A program made the translations under genes and the position numbers. Positions 17,403 to 27,860 of a stretch of 38,819 nucleotides of DNA are shown here, piece by piece. How positions within the stretch are numbered: position 1 is the first letter of the stretch; each line of letters begins with the position of its first letter. This DNA comes from JBDTMT01 sp033764095. Its GTDB lineage: Bacteria; Desulfobacterota; Binatia; HRBIN30; CADEER01. The stretch covers positions 1-38,819 of the forward strand of contig JANRJF010000231.1 in NCBI GenBank assembly GCA_033764095.1, in the 5' to 3' direction. A model generated the notes under the pieces. The model saw only the letters and a program-made list of their open reading frames with translations, did not search any database and was not told where the DNA came from.

Positions 17403-19250
17403 ATGACCGCCCGCATCCTGCGCGCACTGCTCGGCGTCGTCCTGCTCGCCGGCGCGGGCTGCGCGCTGCCGCGCATCCACGCGCCGGCGACGGCGCTGCT
17501 GCACGACGATTTGGCCGACAACCCCGACGGCCACGTGCTGCTGGCGGTGACCGGCGAGGGTTTCGGCAGGCGCAGCAGCGCCGGCCGCGTGCGGCTGCGC
17601 AACGCCGACGGTCGCCTGCTGCTCGAGCTCGCCGCGACCGACCACACGGGCGTGCCGCTGTGGAGCGACCAGCGCCTGGTGCTGGTCGCGCCGGCCGCGC
17701 TCGCCGGAAAGCCGGCGCTGACCGTCGAGGTGGCGACCGGCGTCGTCGGCACGCCGCCGGCCGCGGTGGCGTTCTTCACCTACGAGCACTTCGACGTGCC
17801 GCGCACCGACCCCGACAGCAACCCCTCGCCGCTCGCCATCGCCGTCGACCACCGCTCGCGCGTCGCAGTGGTCGAGGAGTTCCAGACGCAGGTGAAGCGC
17901 TTCGACCCGAGCGCCGGCTGGCAGGTCTTCGATCTGCCGCAGGGCCCGACGCAGGGGATATTCGCTTCCGAGTTGTTCAACGGCGGCGCGACCCGCGTGT
18001 CGCTGTTCGGCGAGCAGATCATCGTCGATCCCGCCGACCGCATCTGGACGACGCAGGGCGGCTGGATGCTGTACAGCGGCGCGCACCCGAACCACTCGCG
18101 CGTCGTCATGATCGAGGCGGACGGCGGCGCGGCGCGTATCTGGCCGGTGCCGGGCGACGACAACTCGGTGGTCGGCATCGCCTACGACCCGGCCAGCGAG
18201 CGCGTCTGGTTCACCCAGGCCCAGCGCGCGCAGCGCGAGGGCGACACGACGCACGTCGCTCATCCGGCCCGCCTCACCAGTTTCGATCCGCGCGCCATCG
18301 CGCCCGACGCGCGGTTCGACTTCATCGCGCATGAGCACTGCGAGCGCCCGGCCGACGCCGCGCTAGGCGTGTGCAGCGCGACACCTGCGCGCCGCTGCTT
18401 CGACGACGGCGACTGCGTCCTGGCGGCGCGCGTCTGCCGCGACGAGCAGAGCGACGACCGCGGCTGTTTTCGCGAGGTCGCCATCCCGACGCCGGCAGAC
18501 GGAAAGCCGCTGGCGCTGCCCGGTCCGCTGCTACGCCACTCCGACGGCACGCTGTGGTTCTCCGGCTACTGGGGCGACAACGACCTCGGGCGCTTCGATC
18601 CGGCGAGCGGAGCCTTTCAGCGCTTCCCACTGCCGCGCCCGCCCGGCGAGGCGAGTTGCGACATGAGCGACTGCGTCTGCTTCCCGCCCAGGGACAGCGC
18701 ACGGCGCGCCTGTCCGATGCGCTGCTGTCTGTACGTGCTGATCGGGCGCGGGCCGTGGGGCCTCGCCGAGGACGCCGGCGGCAATCTCGCCTTCACCGCC
18801 CAGGAGGCCGGTGCGGTCGCGTTGCTGCCGCGCGACCGCTTCGACGATCCGCGCTGCGCGCGGCTCAACGCCGACGGCACCAACCCGTGCATCGTCGAGT
18901 ACCCGCTGCCCAACTACGATCCGGAGATCACCCAGCTGCACTCGGTGGTCGCCGATGACGCCGGCAACCTGTGGTTCGGCGAGAGCCGCGTCGACGGCCT
19001 CGACCGCGACCCGGCTCGCGGCGCCGCGCTCGGATACGTCCAGGCCGGCACCGGTCGCGTCATCCTGCTGCCGCCGCCGTCGCTGTACCCCTACGCGAGC
19101 AGCGGCCGCGAGTGCCGCCCGGTCGGCGAGCCGGTCGCCTTCTCCGCCACCGGCATCGCCTTCGACCCGCGCCGCGGCGCCATCTGGAATGCCGACTACT
19201 GCCGCAAACGCCTCGGTCGCCTGTTGCCGCTGCCGCCGCCGGCGCGCTGA
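17403..19250 (+). CDS. Lipoprotein with Vgb/NHL-like beta-propeller
   Basis: A 615-residue protein with a lipoprotein-type signal (RALLGVVLLAGAGC). Repeated blades show the streptogramin-lyase-like pattern: PSPLAIAVDHRSRVAVVEEF, SVVGIAYDPASERVWFTQ, GTLWFSGYWGDNDLGRFDP, PWGLAEDAGGNLAFTAQE, LHSVVADDAGNLWFGESR. Two cysteine-rich inserts occur: one is CSATPARRCFDDGDCVLAAR, akin to the four-Cys module of the 616-residue protein; the other is near CDMSDCVCFPP. The metal-binding and catalytic residues of true lyases cannot be confirmed, so an enzymatic role is not claimed. It is probably an envelope-bound sensor or binding protein. Confidence 0.75.
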   Translation: MTARILRALLGVVLLAGAGCALPRIHAPATALLHDDLADNPDGHVLLAVTGEGFGRRSSAGRVRLRNADGRLLLELAATDHTGVPLWSDQRLVLVAPAALAGKPALTVEVATGVVGTPPAAVAFFTYEHFDVPRTDPDSNPSPLAIAVDHRSRVAVVEEFQTQVKRFDPSAGWQVFDLPQGPTQGIFASELFNGGATRVSLFGEQIIVDPADRIWTTQGGWMLYSGAHPNHSRVVMIEADGGAARIWPVPGDDNSVVGIAYDPASERVWFTQAQRAQREGDTTHVAHPARLTSFDPRAIAPDARFDFIAHEHCERPADAALGVCSATPARRCFDDGDCVLAARVCRDEQSDDRGCFREVAIPTPADGKPLALPGPLLRHSDGTLWFSGYWGDNDLGRFDPASGAFQRFPLPRPPGEASCDMSDCVCFPPRDSARRACPMRCCLYVLIGRGPWGLAEDAGGNLAFTAQEAGAVALLPRDRFDDPRCARLNADGTNPCIVEYPLPNYDPEITQLHSVVADDAGNLWFGESRVDGLDRDPARGAALGYVQAGTGRVILLPPPSLYPYASSGRECRPVGEPVAFSATGIAFDPRRGAIWNADYCRKRLGRLLPLPPPAR

Positions 19251-19300
19251 GGGCGCCCGGCGCTTGCACAGCGCCGCCCGGCTGTGCGCGAGTCGCGCGC

Positions 19301-19726
19301 ATGCTCTGGTTCATCCGCGTCTGCGGCCTGCTGATCGCCGTGCGCTCGCTCACCAACTTCGCCAAGCTGACGCAGGGCGACGCCGCGGTGCTGGTCACCT
19401 TCGGCCACATCCTGCACGGCAGCGCTGCGTTCCTGCCAGCGGCGTTGATCGGCCTGTTCATGCTGATCACCGGCATCGCGCTGGTGATCGGCCACCGCTG
19501 GGCCGGTCCGTTGGTCGCCGTGTACGCCGCCTACGTCGCCGTCAACCTGATCACCTGGATGACCACCAACCCGGGCGAGCTCGAGCGCGTCGGCCAACGG
19601 CTGAGCAGCGCCACCGATCCAACCAGCCTGTGGTGGATCGGCGCCGGCGGCTTCTTCGTCTACTGCCTGGTCGCGCTCGGCACCACCGCCGGACCCGCCT
19701 GGCTGCTGCTGCGCCGCCGCCGCTGA
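19301..19726 (+). CDS. Small four-helix membrane protein, unknown
   Basis: A 141-residue hydrophobic protein with about four membrane segments: residues 3-16, 40-63, 66-85 and 113-135. It ends in a positively charged RRRR tail. I do not recognise a family. It lies 50 nt after the propeller lipoprotein and about 100 nt before the COQ7-like gene. Codon use matches the neighbours, so it is probably a genuine gene. Confidence 0.65.
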   Translation: MLWFIRVCGLLIAVRSLTNFAKLTQGDAAVLVTFGHILHGSAAFLPAALIGLFMLITGIALVIGHRWAGPLVAVYAAYVAVNLITWMTTNPGELERVGQRLSSATDPTSLWWIGAGGFFVYCLVALGTTAGPAWLLLRRRR

Positions 19727-19828
19727 GCGACCGGGCACCTCGCACGTCGCAACGGTCGTCAGATGGTGACGGCATTGCCGTCGCGAATCGGCTAGGAATG
19801 CGGGCAGGGACAGCGACGGGAGCGAGCG

Positions 19829-20452
19829 ATGGACTCCACCTCCGGCAGCGCCGCGATCCACTCTGCGGTCTCCGGCGCCGGCACATCGGCAGGACGAGAG
19901 GCACACGCCGCGGCGCAGCGCGCGCTGATCACCGTGCTGCGCGCCGCCTGCTCCGGCGAGCTGGCGGCGGGCTTTGCGTATCGCGGCCACTGGCAGTCGC
20001 TGGCCGCCGGTGACGAGCGCGAGCACATCCGCACCGTCGAGGCGGAGGAGTGGCATCACCGCGGGCTGGTGATCGACATGCTCGCGCAGCTCGGCAAACG
20101 GCCGTCGCGGCGCCTGGAGGCGATCTTCTGGACCATCGGCCGCACGCTCGGATTGCTCTGCCACCTCAGCGGCTGGTTGGCGCCGATGTACGGCGCCGGG
20201 CGGCTGGAGAGCCGCAACGTGCGCGAGTACGAGGACGCGGCGTGCCACGCCTGGGGCTGCGGTCGCGGCGAGTGGGCCGACTGCCTGCTGAGCATGGCGG
20301 AGGTCGAGTGGGACCACGAGTCCTACTTCCGCCAGCGCGTGATGTCGCACTGGCTGGGGGCGCGGCTGCCGCTGTGGACCGCGCCGGCGCCGCGCGCCGA
20401 GATCCGCGCCTCGTTCGCGCGCGAGTGCGGCCTGCGCCGCGACGCCGCCTGA
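19829..20452 (+). CDS. COQ7-like ferritin-fold protein
   Basis: A 207-residue protein resembling demethoxyubiquinone hydroxylase (COQ7/CAT5) in layout: SGELAAGFAYRGHW (Glu), EAEEWHH (ExxH), YEDAACHAW (Glu) and SMAEVEWDHESYF (ExxH), a full diiron set. Central hydrophobic helices (IFWTIGRTLGLLCHLSGW) are consistent with membrane association. No quinone genes are nearby, so ubiquinone synthesis is not shown; related families act on other lipids. The ATG at 19829 follows GGGAGCGAGCG. It converges on gap with a 24-nt gap. Confidence 0.75.
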   Translation: MDSTSGSAAIHSAVSGAGTSAGREAHAAAQRALITVLRAACSGELAAGFAYRGHWQSLAAGDEREHIRTVEAEEWHHRGLVIDMLAQLGKRPSRRLEAIFWTIGRTLGLLCHLSGWLAPMYGAGRLESRNVREYEDAACHAWGCGRGEWADCLLSMAEVEWDHESYFRQRVMSHWLGARLPLWTAPAPRAEIRASFARECGLRRDAA

Positions 20453-20476
20453 GCGGCGCCGCGGGCGGCCGACGGG

Positions 20477-21475
20477 TTACTTTGCGATGACGCGCACCAT
20501 CTCCAACACCTTGTTGGAGTAGCCCCACTCGTTGTCGTACCACGACACCACCTTCACGAAGGTGTCGTCGAGCGCGATGCCGGCCTCGGCGTCGAACACC
20601 GAGGTGCGCGCCTCGCCGCGGAAGTCGGTCGCCACCACCTTGTCCTCGGTGTAGCCGAGCACGCCCTTCATCGGACCCTCGGCCGCCGCCTTCATCGCGG
20701 CGCAGATCTGCTCGTAGGTGGCGGGCTTGCTGAGCTCGACGGTGAGGTCGACCACCGACACGTCGGAAGTCGGCACGCGGAACGCCATGCCGGTGAGCTT
20801 CTTGTTGAGCTCCGGGATCACCTTGCCGACCGCCTTCGCGGCGCCGGTCGAGGACGGAATGATGTTCTCCAGGATGCCGCGGCCGCCGCGCCAGTCCTTG
20901 TTCGACGGGCCGTCGACCGTCTTCTGCGTCGCCGTCGCGGCGTGCACGGTGGTCATCAGGCCGCGCTTGATGCCCCAGGTGTCGTGCAGCACCTTGGCGA
21001 CCGGCGCCAGGCAGTTGGTCGTGCACGACGCGTTCGAGATGATCGTCTGGCCGGCGTAGGTGGTGTGGTTGACGCCGTAGACGAACATCGGCGTGTCGTC
21101 CTTGCTCGGCGCGCTCTGGATCACCTTCTTGGCGCCGGCGGCGAGGTGCTTCTCGCAGGTCTCCTTGGTGAGGAAGAGACCGGTCGACTCGACGACGATA
21201 TCGGCCTTGACCTCGCCCCACTTGAGCTCGGCCGGGTCCTTCACCGCGGTGAGGCGGATCTTCTTGCCGTTCACCACCAGCGTGTGCCCGTCGACCGCGA
21301 TGTCGCCCTGGAAGCGACCGTGCACGGAGTCGTACTGCAGCATGTAGGCCAGGTAGTCCGGCTCGAGCAGGTCGTTGATGCCGACCACCTCGATGTCCGG
21401 GAAGTTCTTCACCGCGGCGCGGAACACCATGCGCCCGATGCGGCCAAACCCGTTGATCCCGACCCTGATCGCCAT
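20477..21475 (-). CDS. gap: Glyceraldehyde-3-phosphate dehydrogenase, type I
   Basis: A 332-residue NAD-type GAPDH. It has the Rossmann motif INGFGRIGRMVFRAA, the catalytic Cys in ISNASCTTNCLAPVAKVL, HAATATQKTVDGPSNKDWRGGRG and WYDNEWGYSNKVLE at the C-terminus. The second coenzyme residue (GINDLLEP) is Asp, as in NAD-specific enzymes. AAGGAG lies 7 nt before the ATG. It follows hisD across a palindromic array and may end the murA-hisD-gap group. No phosphoglycerate kinase gene is adjacent. Confidence 0.97.
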   Translation of the reverse strand: MAIRVGINGFGRIGRMVFRAAVKNFPDIEVVGINDLLEPDYLAYMLQYDSVHGRFQGDIAVDGHTLVVNGKKIRLTAVKDPAELKWGEVKADIVVESTGLFLTKETCEKHLAAGAKKVIQSAPSKDDTPMFVYGVNHTTYAGQTIISNASCTTNCLAPVAKVLHDTWGIKRGLMTTVHAATATQKTVDGPSNKDWRGGRGILENIIPSSTGAAKAVGKVIPELNKKLTGMAFRVPTSDVSVVDLTVELSKPATYEQICAAMKAAAEGPMKGVLGYTEDKVVATDFRGEARTSVFDAEAGIALDDTFVKVVSWYDNEWGYSNKVLEMVRVIAK

Positions 21476-21503
21476 AGTCAGCTCCTTACCGAGGGCAGAA
21501 GTT

Positions 21504-21578
21504 CTTCACCGCGGAGACGCAGAGACGCGGAAGAGCCGGTCAAGCCGCCCGCTCCGCGTCGCTGCATCTCGCGGTGAG
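21504..21578. repeat. Palindromic GCAGAGAC array at hisD/gap junction (J)
   Basis: The left arm 21506-21531 (TCACCGCGGAGACGCAGAGA) and the right arm 21553-21577 are inverted copies of about 25 bp with one indel and a few mismatches, around a 20-nt spacer. Confidence 0.8.
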
Positions 21579-21616
21579 ATCCTATTTTCGTTCCTTCGCA
21601 CGGCTGGCGTTGCGGC

Positions 21617-22912
21617 TCAACGCAGCCGGACGCGAATCGCCGCCGCGTGCGCCTGGTAGCCTTCCAGCGCAGCAAGGGTCTCGACCGCCGGTCCGAGCCG
21701 CCTGAGCGCCTTGGCGCTGCCGCGCACGACGCTGGTGCGCTTGACGAAATGGTAGGTGCCGAGCGGCGAGAAGAAGCGCGCGCTGCCGCCGGTCGGCAGC
21801 ACGTGATTGGGGCCGGCCAGGTAGTCGCCGAGCGGCGCCGGCGCCCACGCACCCTCGAAGATCGCCCCGGCGTTGCGCAGCCGGCGGGTGAGCGCGCCGG
21901 GATCGCGCACCAGCAGCTCCAGGTGCTCGGGCGCCACCGCTTCGGCCAGCTCGACCGCCTCGTCGAGGCCGCGCGTGACGATCAACGCCCCGCGCCGGCG
22001 CAGGATGCGCTCGATGGCGGCGCGCCGCGGCAGCGCGGCAAGCTGCTCGACGATCGCCTTCTGCACCGCCGCGGCGAGGCGGACCGACGGCGTCAGCAGG
22101 ATGGCGCTCTCGTCGCCGCTGCCGTGCTCGGCCTGCGCCAGGAGATCGGCGGCAACGTAGGCGGGATCGGCGGTGGCGTCGGCAATCACCAGCACCTCGC
22201 TCGGGCCGGCGGTCGAATCGATGTCCACCTGCCCGTACACCTGGCGCTTCGCCGCCTGCACGAAGGCGTTGCCCGGTCCGACGATCTTGTCGACGCGCGC
22301 GATCGTCCTGGTGCCGTAGGCGAGCGCCGCAACCGCCTGCGCGCCGCCGACGCGGTAGACCGCGGTGGCGCCGGCGATGCGCGCCGCCGCCAGCACCGCG
22401 ATCGGATGGCCGTCGCGTCCCGCCGGCGACACCATGATGACTTCCTCGACCCCGGCGACGCGCGCCGGGATGACGTTCATCAACACCGACGACGGATACG
22501 CCGCGTGGCCGCCCGGTACGTAGACGCCGACGCGGCGCAGCGGCGTGATGTTCTGCCCGAGCTCGAGGCCGGCGGCGTCGCGATAGCGCCACGACGCCTG
22601 CCGCTGGCGCGCGTGGAAGGCGCGGATGCGGCGCGCCGCCAGCCGCAGCGCGCCGCGCACCTTGGCCGGCAGCGCCTGCTCGGCGGCGACCAGATCGCGC
22701 TCCGGCACGCGCAGCGTCGCCGGCGTCAGCGCCGCGCCATCGAACCGCTTGGTGTAGGCGATCAGCGCCTTGTCACCCTGCCGCCGCACCGCCGCCACGA
22801 TCGCCGCCGCCGCGTCCTCGGCGCGCCGCTGATCGGCCGCGTGCGTCGCCCGCAGCTTGGCGAAGGCCTGCCGGAAACCCGGCGCATCAGTTCTCAACAC
22901 TCGTATCGTCAT
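21617..22912 (-). CDS. hisD: Histidinol dehydrogenase
   Basis: HisD oxidises histidinol to histidine in two NAD-dependent steps with zinc. The 431-residue protein has FAWHARQRQASW-like helices, VPGGHAAYPSSVLMNVIPA, GPGNAFVQAAKRQVYGQVDIDSTAGPSE split into the usual blocks, LLAQAEHGSGDE, and the C-terminal GPNHVLPTGGSARFFSPL with FVKRTS. I chose ATG 22912; a GTG one codon earlier exists. It is unlinked from hisBHAF by nine kilobases. The leader before the ATG is a palindromic array with no clear Shine-Dalgarno sequence. Confidence 0.97.
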   Translation of the reverse strand: MTIRVLRTDAPGFRQAFAKLRATHAADQRRAEDAAAAIVAAVRRQGDKALIAYTKRFDGAALTPATLRVPERDLVAAEQALPAKVRGALRLAARRIRAFHARQRQASWRYRDAAGLELGQNITPLRRVGVYVPGGHAAYPSSVLMNVIPARVAGVEEVIMVSPAGRDGHPIAVLAAARIAGATAVYRVGGAQAVAALAYGTRTIARVDKIVGPGNAFVQAAKRQVYGQVDIDSTAGPSEVLVIADATADPAYVAADLLAQAEHGSGDESAILLTPSVRLAAAVQKAIVEQLAALPRRAAIERILRRRGALIVTRGLDEAVELAEAVAPEHLELLVRDPGALTRRLRNAGAIFEGAWAPAPLGDYLAGPNHVLPTGGSARFFSPLGTYHFVKRTSVVRGSAKALRRLGPAVETLAALEGYQAHAAAIRVRLR

Positions 22913-22918
22913 CACTGC

Positions 22919-23002
22919 TCAACACAGATGAACACCGAGAAAGGCCGATGAACACGGAAGCCCCCGTGTTTTCCGTGGTGCTCTGTGTTCATCGGTGGAA
23001 GG
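22919..23002. repeat. Palindromic GATGAACAC-type array at murA/hisD junction (K)
   Basis: The left arm 22919-22960 (CAACACAGATGAACACCGAG, GATGAACACGGAAG) and the inverted right arm 22961-23002 (CCGTGTTTTCCGTGG, GTGTTCATCGGTGG) meet with almost no spacer. Confidence 0.85.
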
Positions 23003-23011
23003 CCGTTCGCC

Positions 23012-24274
<1,263 letters not shown>

Positions 24275-24361
24275 CGCCCCGCTTCCTAGCCTTTCCCGCC
24301 AGGAAAACCAGCCTGCGGTGGCCAGCGCGCTACTAACCTTGCTTGATCTGGCAATGAATTC

Positions 24362-24510
24362 TCAACGCAGAGACGCAGAGGCCACGGAGTGACAGAGAGA
24401 GGCCCACCCGCAGCCCACATCCGAAAGCCAATCACCGAGGCGGATGAAGGCTCCTCGTTCCGCAGCCGTCTGACTCGGCGCGCTCTGAGGACTCCGCGTC
24501 TCTGCGTTGC
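24362..24510. repeat. Palindromic GCAGAGAC array with 110-nt core (L)
   Basis: CAACGCAGAGACGCAGAG at 24363-24380 is matched by its inverted copy at 24492-24509 in 17 of 18 positions. The ~110 nt between holds no gene that I can see; with this array the whole 257-nt murA-rhomboid gap is explained. Confidence 0.85.
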
Positions 24511-24531
24511 GCTCTTTATGTCACTTCAAGG

Positions 24532-25140
24532 CTACCCGACGAGCTCGTCGTAGCGGCGCTGCGCCGCGGCGCGCCAGCGGCGGATGAGCAGGTAGCCGCC
24601 GAGCATGCCGCCGAGGTGGGCGAAGTGCGCGACGCCGGGCTGCCAGCCGCTCAGACCGAGCACCAGCTCCAGTCCGCCGTAGAGGGTGACGAACAGCCAG
24701 GCCGGCATCGGGATCGGCGGGATGAGCAGCACGACGCGCTCGTTCGGGTAGGTGACGCCGAAGGCGAGCAGCAGGCCGAAGACGGCGCCGGAGGCGCCGA
24801 GCGACGGCGCGACGCTTTCGCTGAGCAGCCCGACGGCGAGCTGCGCCAGCCCGGCGCTGATCAGGCAGACCAGGTAATAGACCGCGAAACGCCCGCTGCC
24901 CCAGGTGCGTTCCATGCGGCCGCCGAACATGTAGACGGCGAACATGTTGAAGAAGAGGTGGCCGACCCCGGCGTGCAGGAAGCCGTAGGTCAGCAATTGC
25001 CAGGGCGCGAAGCGCGACCCGAGCGGCCACAGCGCCAGGTGCGTCAGCATCCAACGGCCGCCGGTGGTGGCTTCCAGGAAGAAGACCAGCGCGTTGCCGT
25101 AGAGGATCAGCCGGGTGAGCGGGGGCAGCGCGGCGAACAT
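24532..25140 (-). CDS. Rhomboid family intramembrane protease
   Basis: A 202-residue, six-helix membrane protein. Catalytic Ser lies in LGASGAVFGLLLAFG (GxSG) and the His in VAHFAHLGGMLGGYLL (HxxHxxG). HLFFNMFAVYMFGGRME is the conserved helix-2 region. It cleaves transmembrane segments of client proteins; the clients are unknown. No accessory domain is present. It is followed upstream by prmC on the same strand at 28 nt, so it could be the distal gene of the prfA-prmC unit. Confidence 0.93.
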   Translation of the reverse strand: MFAALPPLTRLILYGNALVFFLEATTGGRWMLTHLALWPLGSRFAPWQLLTYGFLHAGVGHLFFNMFAVYMFGGRMERTWGSGRFAVYYLVCLISAGLAQLAVGLLSESVAPSLGASGAVFGLLLAFGVTYPNERVVLLIPPIPMPAWLFVTLYGGLELVLGLSGWQPGVAHFAHLGGMLGGYLLIRRWRAAAQRRYDELVG

Positions 25141-25168
25141 GCGGGTCGCATCGTAGCACGCGGCTCGC

Positions 25169-25998
25169 TCAAGCGGCGGCGACCAGCGTGCGGGGGATGC
25201 CGGCGAGGTCGGGGACGACGCGCGCGTCGCGCAGACCGGCGGCGCTGGCCAGCGCGAGCACCGCGTCCGCCTGGCCCTGGCCGATCTCGATCATGATGTG
25301 GCCGCCGGGGCGCAGGCGCGCGACGGCGCCGGCCAGCAGGCGGCGGACGACGTCCAAGCCGTCGGCGCCGGCGAAGAGGGCGGCGCGCGGCTCGCAGGCA
25401 GTCTCGGGCGAGGCGGCGTCAGCCGGCGCGAGATACGGCGGGTTGCTGACGATGAGATCGAAGTCGGCATCGGCGGGCAGGGCCGCGTAGACGTCGCCGT
25501 GCACGAAGCCGATGCGCGCGATGACGCCGTGCGCGGCGGCGTTCTGGCGCGCCACGGCCAGCGCGTCCGGGCTGAGGTCGACGGCCGTCAGCTGCGCCGC
25601 CGGCAGCTCGCGCGCCAGCGCGACGGCGATGCAGCCGCTGCCGGTGCCGACGTCGAGGATCCGCTCCGGTCGCGGACGCAGGGCGAGCGCCAGCTCGACC
25701 AGCAGCTCGGTCTCGGGGCGCGGGATCAACACCGCCGGGGTGACGGCAAAGCGCAGCGACCAGAACTCCTGGCCGCCGGTGAGGTAGGCAAGCGGCTCGC
25801 GACGCCGGCGGCGCTCGATCAACGCCGCGAAGCGCTGCGCCGCCGGTTCCGGCACCGCGTCGCGCAGGCGGGCGAAGAGGCGGCTGCGGTCGAGGCCGAG
25901 GGCGTCGGCGAGCAACAGCTCGGCGTCGAGGCGTGCGCTGTCGATGCCGGCGGCGGCGAGGCGCGGCGCCGCGGCAGCGAGCAACGCGGCGGCGTCCA

Positions 25999-25999
<1 letters not shown>
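25169..25999 (-). CDS. prmC: Release factor glutamine methyltransferase
   Basis: PrmC methylates the Gln of the GGQ motif in release factors 1 and 2. The 276-residue protein has an N-terminal helical domain, the SAM motif ILDVGTGSGCIAVALA, the acidic AVDLSPDAL and the catalytic NPPY in DLIVSNPPYLAP. Its ATG overlaps the prfA stop by one base (TGATG), typical of translational coupling between the enzyme and its substrate. Confidence 0.97.
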
Positions 26000-27057
<1,058 letters not shown>

Positions 27058-27072
27058 GGCGCGTCGGGAACG

Positions 27073-27105
27073 AAAAAGGGCGCCGGGGAGGTCTCCCCGG
27101 CGCCC
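27073..27105 (-). terminator. Intrinsic terminator after rpmE
   Basis: GGGCGCCGGGGA (27078-27089) and TCCCCGGCGCCC (27094-27105) form a perfect 12-bp stem with a 4-nt loop. Reading the minus strand, the stem is followed at once by TTTTT (27077-27073). It sits between rpmE and prfA. Confidence 0.92.
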
Positions 27106-27149
27106 TGCGTTCGGTGCGTGCGCTGCGGGCCCGAATCCGGCGCCGCGCG

Positions 27150-27386
27150 CTACTTCTGCGCTTCGCCGGCGCTCGCCGCGGCGGCGTTGCTCTTGCCGTA
27201 CTTGCGGCGGAAGCGCTCGACGCGGCCGGCGGTGTCGAGCAACTTCTGCTTGCCGGTGAAGAACGGGTGGCACTGCGCGCAGATGTCGACGTGCAGTTCC
27301 TTCTTGGTCGAGCGCGTCTGCCAGGTGTTGCCGCAGGCGCAGACGACGGTGGCGGCTTCGTACGTAGGGTGAATGCCCTCTTGCAT
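27150..27386 (-). CDS. rpmE: 50S ribosomal protein L31
   Basis: A 78-residue L31, with two Cys pairs in VCACGNTW and ICAQCHPFFTGKQK, the zinc-binding C+ form. A GGAGG 5 nt before the ATG supports the start. The C-terminal NAAAASAGEAQK tail is longer than the core family. The terminator that follows separates it from prfA. The gene lies downstream of a 474-nt intergenic region full of repeats, which should hold its promoter. Confidence 0.96.
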   Translation of the reverse strand: MQEGIHPTYEAATVVCACGNTWQTRSTKKELHVDICAQCHPFFTGKQKLLDTAGRVERFRRKYGKSNAAAASAGEAQK

Positions 27387-27417
27387 GGCGTCCTCCGGGG
27401 AACGCGATTCAATACCT

Positions 27418-27521
27418 CAATTCCCCCCTTCGAAAAAGGGGGGCGAGGGGGGATTTCGGGATGGGCCGGTGGTCAACGAGATTCTCGGAAAAGCCCCCCT
27501 GACCCCGTTTTTCGGCTTTGC
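27418..27521. repeat. Palindromic CCCCCCTT...AAGGGGGG element (M)
   Basis: An inner hairpin (CCCCCCTT 27423-27430, AAGGGGGG 27436-27443) is followed by GAGGGGGGATTTCG. The segment 27430-27459 then recurs inverted at about 27486-27517. CCCCCTT-type repeats are common in several deltaproteobacterial and cyanobacterial genomes. Confidence 0.75.
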
Positions 27522-27540
27522 CCGCCAACGTGCCTCGGCC

Positions 27541-27607
27541 GAGGCTGTTAGGCTGCTCGCTGTCAGGGGCTCTGATTCTTCTGCCCTGACAGCCAACAGC
27601 CTGACCT
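27541..27607. repeat. Palindromic CTGACAG/CTAACAG array (N)
   Basis: The left arm 27542-27568 (AGGCTGTTAGGCTG, GCTGTCAGGG) and the inverted right arm 27584-27607 (CCCTGACAGCCAACAGCC) enclose a 15-nt spacer. It is the second member of the family seen at 7757-7846. Confidence 0.85.
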
Positions 27608-27634
27608 GAAACTTCCCGCCAAAGAAGACAGCCA

Positions 27635-27702
27635 ACCACCAAGACACCAAGGACACCAAGGGAATCTCAGACCCCTTCTTGGTGCCTTGGTGTCTTGGTG
27701 GT
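27635..27702. repeat. Palindromic GACACCAAG array (O)
   Basis: The arms 27635-27660 (ACCACCAAGACACCAAGG onward) and 27678-27702 are inverted copies that differ by a single-base indel over 26 nt, with a 17-nt spacer. The unit is 9 nt long. Confidence 0.9.
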
Positions 27703-27811
27703 GATCTTCTGAGCGGCGAGGACGCGCGTTTCTCGCTCGAGTGTTCCGGCGCGGCAGGTGGCGGCACTAACAGCGTACAGCTCGTCCGCGGCGCTGATCG
27801 AGGCAACGAAT

Positions 27812-27848
27812 TGCCGGGCAAAGCCCAGTTTTTCAGAGGGGGGAATCG
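27812..27848. repeat. Inverted remnant of CCCCCCTT element (M')
   Basis: Read on the minus strand, it joins ATTCCCCCCT..GAAAAA (left end of M) to GGCTTTGCCCG (right end of M) with the middle missing, so it looks like a deletion derivative in opposite orientation. Confidence 0.5.
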
Positions 27849-27860
27849 AGCAAGGGGGAG

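Larger units (their letters stand above)
27387..27860. other. 474-nt intergenic region, stacked palindromic repeats, no gene
   Basis: No credible gene is present on either strand; open frames here are repeat-derived. Four repeat blocks fill most of it: M (27418-27521), N (27541-27607), O (27635-27702) and M' (27812-27848). The remainder (27711-27811) shows no structure that I can name apart from a small GGCAA-CGAA-TTGCC hairpin at 27802-27815. The rpmE promoter should be in this region but is not recognisable. Confidence 0.7.

Noticed and set aside
27816..27835. Plus-strand terminator (GGGC-AAA-GCCC then T-run)
   Set aside because: The stem is only 4 bp and no plus-strand gene ends here; it is part of a repeat remnant.
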